The notes under the pieces were generated by a model. It had not been told where the DNA came from. It searched no databases and saw nothing but the letters and a program-made list of their open reading frames with translations. From an uncultured Pelagibacteraceae bacterium (GTDB lineage: Bacteria > Pseudomonadota > Alphaproteobacteria > Pelagibacterales > Pelagibacteraceae), in contig CACLQI010000001.1 in NCBI GenBank assembly GCA_902608975.1, forward strand, positions 62,001-126,000: DNA of 64,000 nucleotides. Direction: 5' to 3'. This document shows positions 16,932-26,140 of this stretch, piece after piece; within the stretch, counting starts at the first letter, position 1, and the number at the start of each line of letters is the position of its first letter. A program made the position numbers and the translations under genes.

Positions 16932-17759
16932 ATGTCTATAGAAAAAATTATAAATGATGCTTGGGAAAATAAAAGCCAAGTAAGTCAAAATTCTGATCAA
17001 AAACTTAAAGATGCAATTAATCAAATCATTGCTGATCTGGACAGTGGAAAAGTAAGAGTAGCAGAAAAAATTAAAGGTGAATGGATAACTCATCAACATA
17101 TTAAAAAAGCAATCATGTTAAGTTTTAGAATTCATGGAATGGAAGCTTTGAGTGGCCCATATAGTAGCTGGTATGATAAAGCTCATTTACTAAAAGGCAA
17201 AACAGCTGGTTGGACAAAAGAAGATCACGAAAAAGCTGGTTTTAGAAATCCACCTAACTCACCAATTCGAAAAGGATCTTTTATTGGTAAAAATGCAGTG
17301 CTTATGCCGTGCTATGTAAATATTGGAGCTTATATAGATGAAGGAACTATGATTGATACATTTGCAAGAGCAGGTAGTTGTTGTCAAATAGGAAAAAATT
17401 GTCATATCTCTGCAGGTTCAGGAATTGGAGGTGTCCTGGAGCCTGCTCAAGCATTGCCAACAATAATTGAAGATAATGTATTTGTTGGCGCTATGTCAGA
17501 AGTTGTTGAAGGAGTAATAGTAGGTGAAGGATCAGTTTTAAGTATGGGTATGTATATTGGACAATCAACTAAGATTGTAAATCGAAAAACTGGTGAAATA
17601 ACTTACGGCAAAATTCCGCCATACTCAGTTGTTGTCCCAGGTTCACTACCAGACAAAAATAATCCTTCTGCACCATCATTGTATTGTGCAGTAATAATTA
17701 AACAAGTTGATGAAAAAACAAGATCTAAAACATCAGTTAACGATCTTTTGAGAGAATAA
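16932..17759 (+). CDS. dapD: 2,3,4,5-tetrahydropyridine-2,6-dicarboxylate N-succinyltransferase
   Basis: Lysine/diaminopimelate pathway enzyme using succinyl-CoA. The 275 residues match DapD in length and in the left-handed beta-helix with hexapeptide repeats (VLMPCYVNIGAYIDEGTMID, CQIGKNCHISAGSGIGG, VFVGAMSEVVEG). The N-terminal helical domain (ESINDAW-like opening IEKIINDAWENKS) is present. It is followed by dapE after 4 nt, giving two consecutive steps of the succinylase branch. Confidence 0.97.
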   Translation: MSIEKIINDAWENKSQVSQNSDQKLKDAINQIIADLDSGKVRVAEKIKGEWITHQHIKKAIMLSFRIHGMEALSGPYSSWYDKAHLLKGKTAGWTKEDHEKAGFRNPPNSPIRKGSFIGKNAVLMPCYVNIGAYIDEGTMIDTFARAGSCCQIGKNCHISAGSGIGGVLEPAQALPTIIEDNVFVGAMSEVVEGVIVGEGSVLSMGMYIGQSTKIVNRKTGEITYGKIPPYSVVVPGSLPDKNNPSAPSLYCAVIIKQVDEKTRSKTSVNDLLRE

Positions 17760-17763
17760 AACC

Positions 17764-18921
17764 ATGTCAATTTTAAATGAAGTTAAATTAGCTAAGGAGC
17801 TAATCAAATTTCCATCTATAACTCCGGTTGATGCCGGAGTAATGAAATTTTTAGAAAAAAAATTAAAAAAATTAGGTTTCAAAACAAAAATAATTGAATT
17901 TAAAGAGAAAAATTTTAAACCTGTTAAAAATTTATATGCAAGAATAGGAAATAAAGGTCCTAACTTTTGTTATGCGGGACATTTAGATGTGGTGCCTCCT
18001 GGTAATATAAAAGATTGGACAATTAACCCTTTTAAGCCATCTATTAAGAAAGGTCATTTAATAGGTAGAGGTGCCAATGATATGAAAAGTTCAATTGCAG
18101 CTTTTGTTTCGGCTGTTAGTGTTTTTATAAATAAAAATAATAAATTCAATGGATCAATTAGTTTATTAATAACTGGAGACGAGGAAGGTGATGCAATTAA
18201 TGGTACAAAAAAGGTTGTTGATTATTTAAAAAAGAAAAAAGAAAAAATTAATTTCTGCTTAGTTGGTGAACCCACAAATCCAAATAAGTTAGGAGAAATG
18301 ATAAAAATAGGCCGAAGAGGAAGTTTGACTGGAAAACTCACAATAAATGGTGTTCAAGGTCATGTTGCTTATCCACATAGAGCAAAAAATCCTTCAACAA
18401 TTATTGTTAATGTTTTGAAAGAACTGAAGGATATTAAATTTGATAAAGGTACAAAGGATTTTCAACCAACAAATTTAGAAGTTACTAGGATAAATATTAA
18501 TAATAGTGCTGATAATGTAATTCCAGGATCTGCAGAAGCAACTTTTAATATTAGGTTTAATAATATTCATTCATCAAATTCAATAAAAAAGAGACTTAAT
18601 AAAATTTTTAGAAAAATAAGTAAAAAAAGTAAGTCTAACTACAATGTAGAATATAGAGTTTCTGGAGAGGCTTTTTTAACTAAGCCAAATACTACGACTT
18701 TTATGATTCAAAATATCATAAAAAAAATTACAAAAATAAAGCCAAAACTATCTACAACTGGAGGAACCTCAGATTTAAGGTTTATTCGAAAATTATCGCC
18801 TGGCTTAGAATTTGGACTGGTAGGAAAAACTATGCATAAAGTTGATGAGGCTGTTTCTATTTCAGATTTAAAAAAATTAACAAAAATATACTCTGAAATT
18901 CTTATAAATTATTTTAAATGA
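17764..18921 (+). CDS. dapE: Succinyl-diaminopimelate desuccinylase
   Basis: A zinc metallopeptidase (M20 family) that releases succinate from succinyl-diaminopimelate. The 385 residues carry FCYAGHLDVVPPG (first metal ligand H and D), GRGANDMKSSIAAFVSA (bridging D), LITGDEEGDAINGT (catalytic Glu pair), GEPTNPNKLGEMIKIGRRGS and GTSDLRFI near the C-terminus. It comes directly after dapD and its TGA overlaps the start of the deacetylase gene as ATGA. Confidence 0.96.
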   Translation: MSILNEVKLAKELIKFPSITPVDAGVMKFLEKKLKKLGFKTKIIEFKEKNFKPVKNLYARIGNKGPNFCYAGHLDVVPPGNIKDWTINPFKPSIKKGHLIGRGANDMKSSIAAFVSAVSVFINKNNKFNGSISLLITGDEEGDAINGTKKVVDYLKKKKEKINFCLVGEPTNPNKLGEMIKIGRRGSLTGKLTINGVQGHVAYPHRAKNPSTIIVNVLKELKDIKFDKGTKDFQPTNLEVTRININNSADNVIPGSAEATFNIRFNNIHSSNSIKKRLNKIFRKISKKSKSNYNVEYRVSGEAFLTKPNTTTFMIQNIIKKITKIKPKLSTTGGTSDLRFIRKLSPGLEFGLVGKTMHKVDEAVSISDLKKLTKIYSEILINYFK

Positions 18922-19847
18922 AGACTGGATTAATAACTTCTAATACTTATCAAAATCATAATACTGGAGATGGTCATCCAGAAAAAATAGATAGGGTAAC
19001 AGCTGTAATAGAAAATTTTAAAAAGATAGATAGCAAAAATCTTACTTGGAAAAAACCTATTAAGTTTGATAAATCAATTCTAAAAAATACTCATAATTTG
19101 GATTATATAAATTTTGTAGAAAAATCTTTTCCAAAGCAAGGATTATCATTTTTAGACGGGGATACAGTTATATCGCCTGGCAGTAAAGATGCTATAATAG
19201 ACGCCGTTGGATCAATTATTGTCGCCATTGATGGAGTTCAAAATAATGAATTCAAAAACGCATTTTGTGCAGTTAGACCTCCGGGACACCATGCGGAAAA
19301 AAATAAAGCTATGGGATTTTGTATTTATAATAATGTGGCTGTTGGAGCACATTATTTAATAAATAATTATAATTACAAAAAAATAGCAATTATTGACTTT
19401 GACGTTCATCATGGAAATGGAACGCAGGATATATTTTATGATAATGAAAAAGTTCTATATATTTCAACTCACCAATACCCTTATTATCCAGGATCTGGAT
19501 CTGAAAAAGAAAAAGGTAAATTTAATAATATTTATAACATTCCTTTACCAGCAGGCACTAACTCTGAAAAATACTTGAATGCTTACGATTTTGTACTAAA
19601 AAAACTAAAAGATTTTAGGCCAGAGTTTATTTTATTTTCTGCAGGATTTGATGCTCACAAAGATGATCCATTAGCCCAATTTGAATTATCATCAAAAGAT
19701 TTTTATGAACTAACTAAAAGAACTTTAAAATTAGCAAAAGTTTATTGTAATGGAAAAGTAGTATCTATTTTGGAAGGTGGATATGATCTCATAGCTCTCC
19801 AAGAGAGCACTGAGATGCATGTTAACGCACTTCTTGAATTTAATTGA
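18918..19847 (+). CDS. Histone deacetylase-family (HDAC/AcuC/Aph-like) amidohydrolase
   Basis: The 309-residue single-domain protein has all expected zinc and catalytic elements: HPEKIDR near the start, RPPGHHAEKNKAMGFC (H124/H125), IDFDVHHGNGTQDIFY (D162 and H164 zinc ligands), FSAGFDAHKDDPL (D245 zinc ligand) and LEGGYDL at the end. It resembles the class II HDAC-like bacterial group, whose members deacetylate acetyl-lysine or acetylpolyamines. It is coupled to dapE by ATGA and followed 30 nt later by a SET-domain gene. The substrate is unknown. Confidence 0.88.
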   Translation: MKTGLITSNTYQNHNTGDGHPEKIDRVTAVIENFKKIDSKNLTWKKPIKFDKSILKNTHNLDYINFVEKSFPKQGLSFLDGDTVISPGSKDAIIDAVGSIIVAIDGVQNNEFKNAFCAVRPPGHHAEKNKAMGFCIYNNVAVGAHYLINNYNYKKIAIIDFDVHHGNGTQDIFYDNEKVLYISTHQYPYYPGSGSEKEKGKFNNIYNIPLPAGTNSEKYLNAYDFVLKKLKDFRPEFILFSAGFDAHKDDPLAQFELSSKDFYELTKRTLKLAKVYCNGKVVSILEGGYDLIALQESTEMHVNALLEFN

Positions 19848-19877
19848 TAATTCTTAAATAAATATTATAAAAAATTT

Positions 19878-20354
19878 ATGAAACCTTATCGAATTAAAAA
19901 ATCCAATATTGATAAAAATGGAAAAGGCTTATATGCAACAATGGATATTAAAGAGGGAACTAGAATTATTAACTATATTGGAAATATAATCACAAGAAGA
20001 GAAAGTGATACAAACCCAAAATTTGACAATACAAAACCAATCTATCTTTTTAATTTAAATAGCAGATATGACTTAGATGGTGATGTTTCTTGGAACATAG
20101 CTCGTTTAATAAATCACTCTTGTTCAAACAATTGCGATTATGAAGGTACTGGATTAAAAATTTGGGTGACTGCTATAAAAGATATTAAAAAAGGTGAAGA
20201 ATTGACATGTGACTACGGCTTCAGCTATGACTCCGACTACAAACAATTTCCATGCAAATGCAAATCAAAAAATTGTGTGGGTTATATTGTTAGAGAGGGA
20301 TCTAGGTGGAGAATAAGCAAAAAATTTAAAAAAGATAATAGAGCTAATAGATAA
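19878..20354 (+). CDS. SET-domain protein (putative protein-lysine methyltransferase)
   Basis: The 158 residues are essentially one SET domain: GKGLYATMDIKEGTRI opening, ARLINHSCSNNCDY with the NHSC pseudoknot motif (79-82), GEELTCDYGF with the catalytic Tyr (Y113), and a post-SET cysteine cluster C126-x-C128-x4-C133 (PCKCKSKNCVGYI) which with C82 could hold zinc. SET proteins methylate lysines using S-adenosylmethionine; bacterial targets are mostly unknown. It lies next to an HDAC-family gene. The stop overlaps convergent truA by 11 nt. Confidence 0.88.
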   Translation: MKPYRIKKSNIDKNGKGLYATMDIKEGTRIINYIGNIITRRESDTNPKFDNTKPIYLFNLNSRYDLDGDVSWNIARLINHSCSNNCDYEGTGLKIWVTAIKDIKKGEELTCDYGFSYDSDYKQFPCKCKSKNCVGYIVREGSRWRISKKFKKDNRANR

Positions 20355-21084
20355 TTTTTTCTAAAAATAAACCATGAGAAGGTGCAGGAGGTGCACATAA
20401 ATTTCTTTTTTTAGATTTAAATACTTTTTCAAATTTTTTTAAATCCCATTTTTTTTCAGCTAAATATTTTAGGCAACCAACCATCGATCTTACTTGTTTT
20501 TGTAAAAAAGATTGCGACATAAATTTTATTTCTATTTTATCTTTAACTTTTTTAATTTTTACAAATTTAATTGTTCTTATAGGAGATTTTGCGTTGCAGC
20601 TAGAAGCCCTAAATGTTGAAAAGTCATGTTTCCCCAAAAGTTTTGTAGAGCCTTTTTTCATTAATTTTAAATCTAATTTTTTACTGATATGCCAACCTCT
20701 ATCCTTTTCGATTGATGGAACACTTAGCCTATTAAATATTATATATTTATAAATTCTTTTTTTTGCAGAAAATCTTGCATGAAAAGTTAATTTTCTCTTT
20801 TTTATTTTTTTTATTGAAACTAATGCCGAGTTTAAAAAAAAATTAATTGATTTTAAAAATCTATTCAAATTTTCAATTTCATTTTTTGTATCAAAATGTG
20901 CTGACTGTTCCACAGCATGAACTCCTGTGTCTGTTCTTCCAGAGCCTACTAATTTTATTTTTTCTTTCAGTAGTTTTGATAATTTTAATTGAATTAATTT
21001 TTGGACTGATTTACCTTTGGGTTGGCTCTGCCAACCAATAAATCCTGTACCAACATATTCAATTAAAATTTGATATCTATTCAT
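20344..21084 (-). CDS. truA: tRNA pseudouridine(38-40) synthase
   Basis: The 246-residue enzyme modifies uridines 38-40 in the anticodon stem-loop. The catalytic aspartate lies in the conserved GSGRTDTGVHA (near residue 52), and other family segments are GFIGWQSQPKG, RIYKYIIFN, HDFSTFRA and FLQKQVRSMVG. It overlaps fmt by 8 nt; truA, fmt and def form a minus-strand translation-related run. Confidence 0.95.
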   Translation of the reverse strand: MNRYQILIEYVGTGFIGWQSQPKGKSVQKLIQLKLSKLLKEKIKLVGSGRTDTGVHAVEQSAHFDTKNEIENLNRFLKSINFFLNSALVSIKKIKKRKLTFHARFSAKKRIYKYIIFNRLSVPSIEKDRGWHISKKLDLKLMKKGSTKLLGKHDFSTFRASSCNAKSPIRTIKFVKIKKVKDKIEIKFMSQSFLQKQVRSMVGCLKYLAEKKWDLKKFEKVFKSKKRNLCAPPAPSHGLFLEKIIY

Positions 21085-22006
21085 TTTGTAGAATGGATCC
21101 TTTTTTTATCTTTGATCCAAGCATAAATTCACTTATCTTTTGTGGTTGTTTTCCTTCTCTTTGAATTTCTAAAACTTTTATAGATGTATCGGAACAACCG
21201 ACTTCTAAATTTTCACTTAAAACTTCGCCAATTTGGCCTTTTTTGTCAGAAACTTTCGCACTTAATATTTTATATCTTGCACCTCGGAAATTAAACCAAC
21301 CTCCTGGACTAGGATGTAAACCATTAATAATGCCAACTATTTTTTTTGCAGTATTATTCCAATTTATTTGTCCCTCTATTTTTTTAATCTTATTTGCGTA
21401 TGTTGCGTTTGAATGAACCTGCTCTTCAAATTTTATATTATCATCCATAATATCATCAAGGACATTTAAGATTTTTTCTGCTGCCAATAAAGACAATCTA
21501 TCTGATAAAGTTGTAGCATTATCGTTTTCATTAATTTCTGTCTTAAATGAACTACATACTGGTCCTGAGTCTAACTTATCATTAATTTTCATTATACTTA
21601 TGCCGGTTTCTTTATCTAAGCTCATGATGGACCTTTGTATAGGCGCTGCACCTCTCCATTTTGGAAGTAGTGAAGCGTGAATATTTATAAAACCTTTTTT
21701 CGCCAAACCCAATATTTCTTTAGGAATAATTTGTCCATAAGCAACAACTACGGCTATATCAGGATTTAATTTTTTTAAAAATTCATATTCTTCTTTGTTA
21801 TCTTTAAGAGATGAAGGCATTCTAAAATCTATATTCAATGTTTCCGAAAAACCTTGTATAGGGGACTTATTTATTTTTTGACCTCTTTTAGATTTTTTTG
21901 GTGGCTGAGTATAAACTGAACAAATATTATAACCATTTTGGTATAAAGATTTTAAAATTGGCACAGCAAAATATGGTGTACCCATAAAAACAATTTTTTT
22001 TAACAT
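21077..22006 (-). CDS. fmt: Methionyl-tRNA formyltransferase
   Basis: Formylates initiator Met-tRNA using 10-formyl-THF. The 309 residues contain VVVAYGQIIPKEIL, the active-site segment INIHASLLPKWRGAAPIQ, and the SIMKINDKLDSGPV segment; the C-terminal OB-like domain includes NGLHPSPGGWFNF. It lies 3 nt after def, the deformylase that acts later on the same N-terminus, so the pair is probably co-expressed. Confidence 0.97.
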   Translation of the reverse strand: MLKKIVFMGTPYFAVPILKSLYQNGYNICSVYTQPPKKSKRGQKINKSPIQGFSETLNIDFRMPSSLKDNKEEYEFLKKLNPDIAVVVAYGQIIPKEILGLAKKGFINIHASLLPKWRGAAPIQRSIMSLDKETGISIMKINDKLDSGPVCSSFKTEINENDNATTLSDRLSLLAAEKILNVLDDIMDDNIKFEEQVHSNATYANKIKKIEGQINWNNTAKKIVGIINGLHPSPGGWFNFRGARYKILSAKVSDKKGQIGEVLSENLEVGCSDTSIKVLEIQREGKQPQKISEFMLGSKIKKGSILQNE

Positions 22007-22009
22007 TAA

Positions 22010-22528
22010 TTAAACTACTATTCTATCTGGTCTATTTTTAAGAAGTTTTTTAATGATCATGCTTTTTTTTAATTTTGATAAATAGTCAATAAATAAAATA
22101 CCTTCTAAATGATCCATCTCATGTTGAATGCACGTTGCTAGTAGACCCTCGGCTTTTAATAATTCTTTTTTTCCATCATAATTTATATATTCTACTTCAC
22201 AATTTCTTGGTCTTTCTACCTCGGCAAACTGATTTGGTACAGACAAACAACCTTCTTCATAAATTGATTTTTCTTTATCCTTTTCTCGGATTATAGGATT
22301 TACAAAATACATTGGTTTTTTTTCTGCTTTATGCCAACTTATATCCATTACAATAATTCTCTTTGGTATTCCAATTTGTATAGCTGCCAGACCTATGCCA
22401 TCTGCAGCATACATAGTGTCAAGCATATCATCCATCAAATTTTGTTCGTATTTTCCAACCTTTTCCACTGGCTTTGATATCTGTCTCAGTATTTTATTCG
22501 GTTCTGTTAAAATTTTCTTTATAGACAT
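22010..22528 (-). CDS. def: Peptide deformylase
   Basis: The 172-residue iron/zinc hydrolase removes formyl from nascent N-termini. The three family motifs are present: GIGLAAIQIG, EEGCLSVP with the Cys ligand, and QHEMDHLEG with the two His ligands and catalytic Glu. It is the first gene of the def-fmt-truA run, with a 25-nt gap to the upstream hypothetical gene on the same strand. Confidence 0.97.
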   Translation of the reverse strand: MSIKKILTEPNKILRQISKPVEKVGKYEQNLMDDMLDTMYAADGIGLAAIQIGIPKRIIVMDISWHKAEKKPMYFVNPIIREKDKEKSIYEEGCLSVPNQFAEVERPRNCEVEYINYDGKKELLKAEGLLATCIQHEMDHLEGILFIDYLSKLKKSMIIKKLLKNRPDRIVV

Positions 22529-22553
22529 GATAGAATCTATTTTATTATAATTT

Positions 22554-24335
22554 CTATACTTTTAAAGGAAGAATTTTTAGTAAAATTTTGTTTCTTAGCT
22601 GGTCTATATCTAATTGGTTTAATGCACTTACAATAAAAAACAATGTTTCTGATCCAAGATCTTTAAAATTATCTTGTCCAAGTATCTGGACTAATCTTAA
22701 TAATACAAGACCAGACTCATTATTCTCAATCAAATCTTCAATATCTGAGGGTATATTGGCATCATCAACTGTATATAGAGAATCATATTTTTTCATAAAT
22801 TTAAATCCATCAGATTTCATTGACTCTAATAAAATTATGTCTTTTGTGGAAATAAAATATTTTTTGTTTTTTTTTGTTTTTTTTAGTATGTCATTTAAAT
22901 CTTTTTGAGCATTTTCTTTATCAACCTCTCCCTTAAAATAATTAATCAATTTCGACTGGTGTATAATTTTGTTATTTATTTTTATTTTTTTTAAAACTGA
23001 TTTTTCACTTTTAACAAACCTATTATAGAAATCTGTATGATTTGAAGGCACTTCATCTTCATTTATTTTTGTCAAAATGCTAGCTAATTCATTATTAAAC
23101 GCTTTTCCTTTTTCATCATTTTCAAAAGAATCTTTTAAAATTTTGACTAATTCTAACTTTCTTCCAATATCAGAAGTAATTAGAATGCCTTGATATAAAA
23201 GAGCTCTGCTTTCAGAATTTGAAAGAAGTTTATAAGACTGCTCAACACTTAAAAGTTGGTTAATATTAAATTGAAACCTTTTATATAAATTAAATAATTC
23301 TTTTTCTTTATAATTTCCTTCATGCGTAGCTTTTTCTATGGAATCAATTTTTTTCTTGTCTTCTAAATCAATACTTTCAATATTTGCTAATAAATTAGAC
23401 GTTGATAAATATTTCCAAATACTTTTTTTTGTAGAATCGCTTGGTTCAAATTTAAAATTAGGATTAGTTCTATGAGATAAATGAAAGTTTAAAATATTTT
23501 CCTCTGATATAGTTTCGTCAATTGATAGATCATAATCCATTAAATAATTAAATTTTTTTTCAAAAAAAATATCTTCAAATCCTTGTTCTTTTTTTAGATC
23601 AAATAGTAACTGGGCTTCTTCTTTTTTACTATTATTAATTAAACAATAAATGTTAAATTTAGATAAATAGTCGTCAGTTATTAAATAATTTATTTTTGAA
23701 AATATTTCGCAAGATTTTTCAATTTCTGAATTAGAGAGATATTCATTAATTAAAAATTTTACCAATTCACTGCTGCCAGAATTTTTTTTATTTTTAATTA
23801 AATACTCTTCTATTAAATTTAAATCAGAATTTTCTAATAACCATCCTTGTTTTAATTTTAAGAAATCTTCATTTGTAATATTTTTTGATGGAAAATAAGA
23901 ATTGGTTAAAAGTGCTATTTTTAAAATTTCTTTTGAATCTTCCGATAAGTCAATTTTTTTAGTTTTGTTGTACAAATCTAAAACTCTATTGCCATCTGAA
24001 TTCTTCCACATATCTATTGTAAGACCATTTTCGGAAGGATCATACAAACCAACGATTTCTATTTTTTTTGAAATTAAAGTTTCATCTTCTTCTATATTTA
24101 ATTTTTTTTCTTTTTCGATTTGCATTTCATAAATTGCATTTGTAGAAGTAATATTTTTTTCAGTATCATTATTTGAAGAACTTACATTGGGATCATCTTG
24201 ATTTTCTAAATTCCAAATATCTACTGGTTCATTAGAAAAAGATTCAAAACTTTGCAAAAATAAAAAGCAAAAAAAAATTGATAAATATTTCTTATTTAAC
24301 AATTTTAAGTTTTTCATTTGATATATTTTTTTCAA
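22554..24335 (-). CDS. Large exported protein of unknown function
   Basis: A 593-residue protein with a basic N-terminus and a hydrophobic segment (about residues 18-32, FFCFLFLQSF) that ends like a signal peptide before SNEPVD, so it is probably periplasmic or anchored. The rest is acidic and leucine/asparagine-rich with many predicted helices and resembles a helical-repeat (TPR/SEL1-like) scaffold, although no repeat consensus is clear. The beginning overlaps a small membrane-protein gene by 44 nt (26 nt if the ATG at 24317 is used). I do not recognise the family; a role in the envelope is inferred. Confidence 0.65.
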   Translation of the reverse strand: MKKIYQMKNLKLLNKKYLSIFFCFLFLQSFESFSNEPVDIWNLENQDDPNVSSSNNDTEKNITSTNAIYEMQIEKEKKLNIEEDETLISKKIEIVGLYDPSENGLTIDMWKNSDGNRVLDLYNKTKKIDLSEDSKEILKIALLTNSYFPSKNITNEDFLKLKQGWLLENSDLNLIEEYLIKNKKNSGSSELVKFLINEYLSNSEIEKSCEIFSKINYLITDDYLSKFNIYCLINNSKKEEAQLLFDLKKEQGFEDIFFEKKFNYLMDYDLSIDETISEENILNFHLSHRTNPNFKFEPSDSTKKSIWKYLSTSNLLANIESIDLEDKKKIDSIEKATHEGNYKEKELFNLYKRFQFNINQLLSVEQSYKLLSNSESRALLYQGILITSDIGRKLELVKILKDSFENDEKGKAFNNELASILTKINEDEVPSNHTDFYNRFVKSEKSVLKKIKINNKIIHQSKLINYFKGEVDKENAQKDLNDILKKTKKNKKYFISTKDIILLESMKSDGFKFMKKYDSLYTVDDANIPSDIEDLIENNESGLVLLRLVQILGQDNFKDLGSETLFFIVSALNQLDIDQLRNKILLKILPLKV

Positions 24336-24477
24336 TTTTTTTATTTGGGGCAGGAAAATCGATTTTATCGACTAATATAACCACTATAAATAACAATAGA
24401 AAAACTAAAGCTGCCTTAATCAAAATATTTATAAGAACACCATAACTTCCACTACTTGTTTTTTTTCTAAATTGCAT
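24292..24477 (-). CDS. Small single-pass membrane protein, unknown
   Basis: The 61 residues comprise a polar, Ser/Gly-rich basic N-terminus, one strong membrane helix (about residues 15-40, ending VVILVDKI) and a polar lysine-rich tail. It is translationally coupled to the large exported protein, whose start lies inside its 3' end, suggesting that the two proteins act together at the membrane. It reads away from aroK, leaving a 57-bp divergent gap. Confidence 0.55.
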   Translation of the reverse strand: MQFRKKTSSGSYGVLINILIKAALVFLLLFIVVILVDKIDFPAPNKKIEKNISNEKLKIVK

Positions 24478-24534
24478 ATATCGTTTATTAATTTCAAATT
24501 AAGACATATTTGTGTTTTTTCAATAAAGAAACTT

Positions 24535-25047
24535 ATGAACTCAAAAAAAAACCTAGTATTACTGGGTATGATGGCATCAGGAAAATCTACTATAGGAGCA
24601 TTGCTCTCAAAAAAATTAGGATTAAAGTTTTTTGATATTGATAAAATCATAGAAAAGGAAATGCAGATGACTATTGCTCAAATATTTGATAAAAAAAGTG
24701 AAGTTTTTTTCAGAAATTTAGAAGAAAATACAATTTTAAAAACTCTTCAAAATAACAATAGTATTATATCTCTAGGCGGTGGGGCTTTCTTTAACGACAA
24801 AGTTAGAAAAGAAGTAATTATGAATCATGTTTCTTTTTGGCTAGACTGTAGTGATAAAACATTGTTAAAAAGAATAAGAAATAACACGAAAAGACCGATT
24901 GCTAATAAATTGACTGATAAAGAACTTATAGAATTAATTAAGAAAAGAAAAAAAATCTACGTAAAAGCAAAATTTAAAATAAACTGTGATAAATTGTCTA
25001 AACAACAAATAGCTGCAAACATAATGAAATCATATGAGACAATTTAA
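24535..25047 (+). CDS. aroK: Shikimate kinase
   Basis: Phosphorylates shikimate in aromatic amino acid synthesis. The open frame reaches back to 24472, but the ATG at 24535 puts the P-loop GMMASGKST at the normal place near the N-terminus and gives a 170-residue protein, the usual length. Also seen: FFDIDKIIEKEM (shikimate-binding Asp), FFRNLEE, ISLGGGAF and the lid KRPIAN. It overlaps aroB by 14 nt, the common alphaproteobacterial aroK-aroB pair. Confidence 0.94.
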   Translation: MNSKKNLVLLGMMASGKSTIGALLSKKLGLKFFDIDKIIEKEMQMTIAQIFDKKSEVFFRNLEENTILKTLQNNNSIISLGGGAFFNDKVRKEVIMNHVSFWLDCSDKTLLKRIRNNTKRPIANKLTDKELIELIKKRKKIYVKAKFKINCDKLSKQQIAANIMKSYETI

Positions 25048-26140
25048 ATTAATTATAAATACTAAAAGTAAAAAATATCCAATAATTATTGGTAAAGGGC
25101 TGCATAATAATTTGCCAAAGTTATTATCTAAAAATTCTATATCATTTAGAAAGTGTTTAATTGTAATTGATAACAAAATAAAAAAAAAAATAATAAGAAA
25201 AATTTTAAATAAATTTAAAAAAAAAAATAGAGTTGTTTATTTTTTTAGCGCAAATGAAAAAAACAAAAATCAAAAAAGTGTAGATAAAATATTAAACATC
25301 TTGTTAAAAAATAATTTTCAAAGAAATGATTGTTTAATATCTATTGGTGGTGGTATCACTGGAGACGTATCTAGTTTTTCTTCTAGTATTTATAAAAGAG
25401 GCATGAAATTTGTTAATGTTCCTACTACTTTGCTTGCTCAAGTTGACTCTTCAATAGGAGGTAAAACAGGTGTGAACACCATTCATGGGAAAAATTTAAT
25501 AGGATCTTTTTATCAACCAAATTTAGTTCTATCTGATACTGATTTTTTAAAGACACTTCCAAAAAGAGAAATGATCTGTGGATATGCTGAAATACTCAAA
25601 CATTCATTGATATTAGAAAAAAAAAATTTTACTTTTTTAAACAGAAATGCATCAAAAATATTAAAAATACAAAGTCCTTTCATAGAAAAGTCAATAATCC
25701 AAAGCTGTAAAATTAAAAAAAAAATTGTCGAGCTTGATGAATATGAAAAAAATCTTAGAAAAATTTTGAATTTTGGTCATACATTTGCTCATGCATACGA
25801 AGCAACTTTAAATTACTCAAAAAAACTTAACCATGGAGAAGCTGTACTTTTAGGCATAATAAGTGCAATAACTTTTAGCTTAAAAATTAAATTATTGTCA
25901 AAAGTAGATTATTTAAAAATAAAAAATCATTTTATCAAATATAATTTACCAGATAATATCAATAATTATTTTGCTCAAAAAGATTTGAAAAAATTAATAT
26001 TATTTATGAAAAAGGATAAAAAAAATACTAGCAATCTTATAAATTTAATTTTGCTTAAAAAAATTGGAAAAATTAGATTAAATTTAAATTTCAAAGATAG
26101 AAAAATATATGATTTTCTTAAAAAACAATTAATGAATTAA
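25034..26140 (+). CDS. aroB: 3-dehydroquinate synthase
   Basis: Converts DAHP to 3-dehydroquinate with NAD and a divalent metal. The 368 residues contain the NAD/metal region CLISIGGGITGDVSSF, VPTTLLAQVDSSIGGKTGVN, HGKNLIGSFYQP, and the metal His motifs in LNFGHTFAHAYEA and LNHGEAVLLGI. The protein is very lysine-rich, as is usual here. Its TAA overlaps the stop of convergent bolA by 12 nt. Confidence 0.96.
   Translation: MRQFKLIINTKSKKYPIIIGKGLHNNLPKLLSKNSISFRKCLIVIDNKIKKKIIRKILNKFKKKNRVVYFFSANEKNKNQKSVDKILNILLKNNFQRNDCLISIGGGITGDVSSFSSSIYKRGMKFVNVPTTLLAQVDSSIGGKTGVNTIHGKNLIGSFYQPNLVLSDTDFLKTLPKREMICGYAEILKHSLILEKKNFTFLNRNASKILKIQSPFIEKSIIQSCKIKKKIVELDEYEKNLRKILNFGHTFAHAYEATLNYSKKLNHGEAVLLGIISAITFSLKIKLLSKVDYLKIKNHFIKYNLPDNINNYFAQKDLKKLILFMKKDKKNTSNLINLILLKKIGKIRLNLNFKDRKIYDFLKKQLMN

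Noticed and set aside
25150-25260. Dense adenine runs in aroB as possible slippage or a frameshift site
   Set aside because: The frame is intact and the protein complete; such runs are common throughout this AT-rich window.
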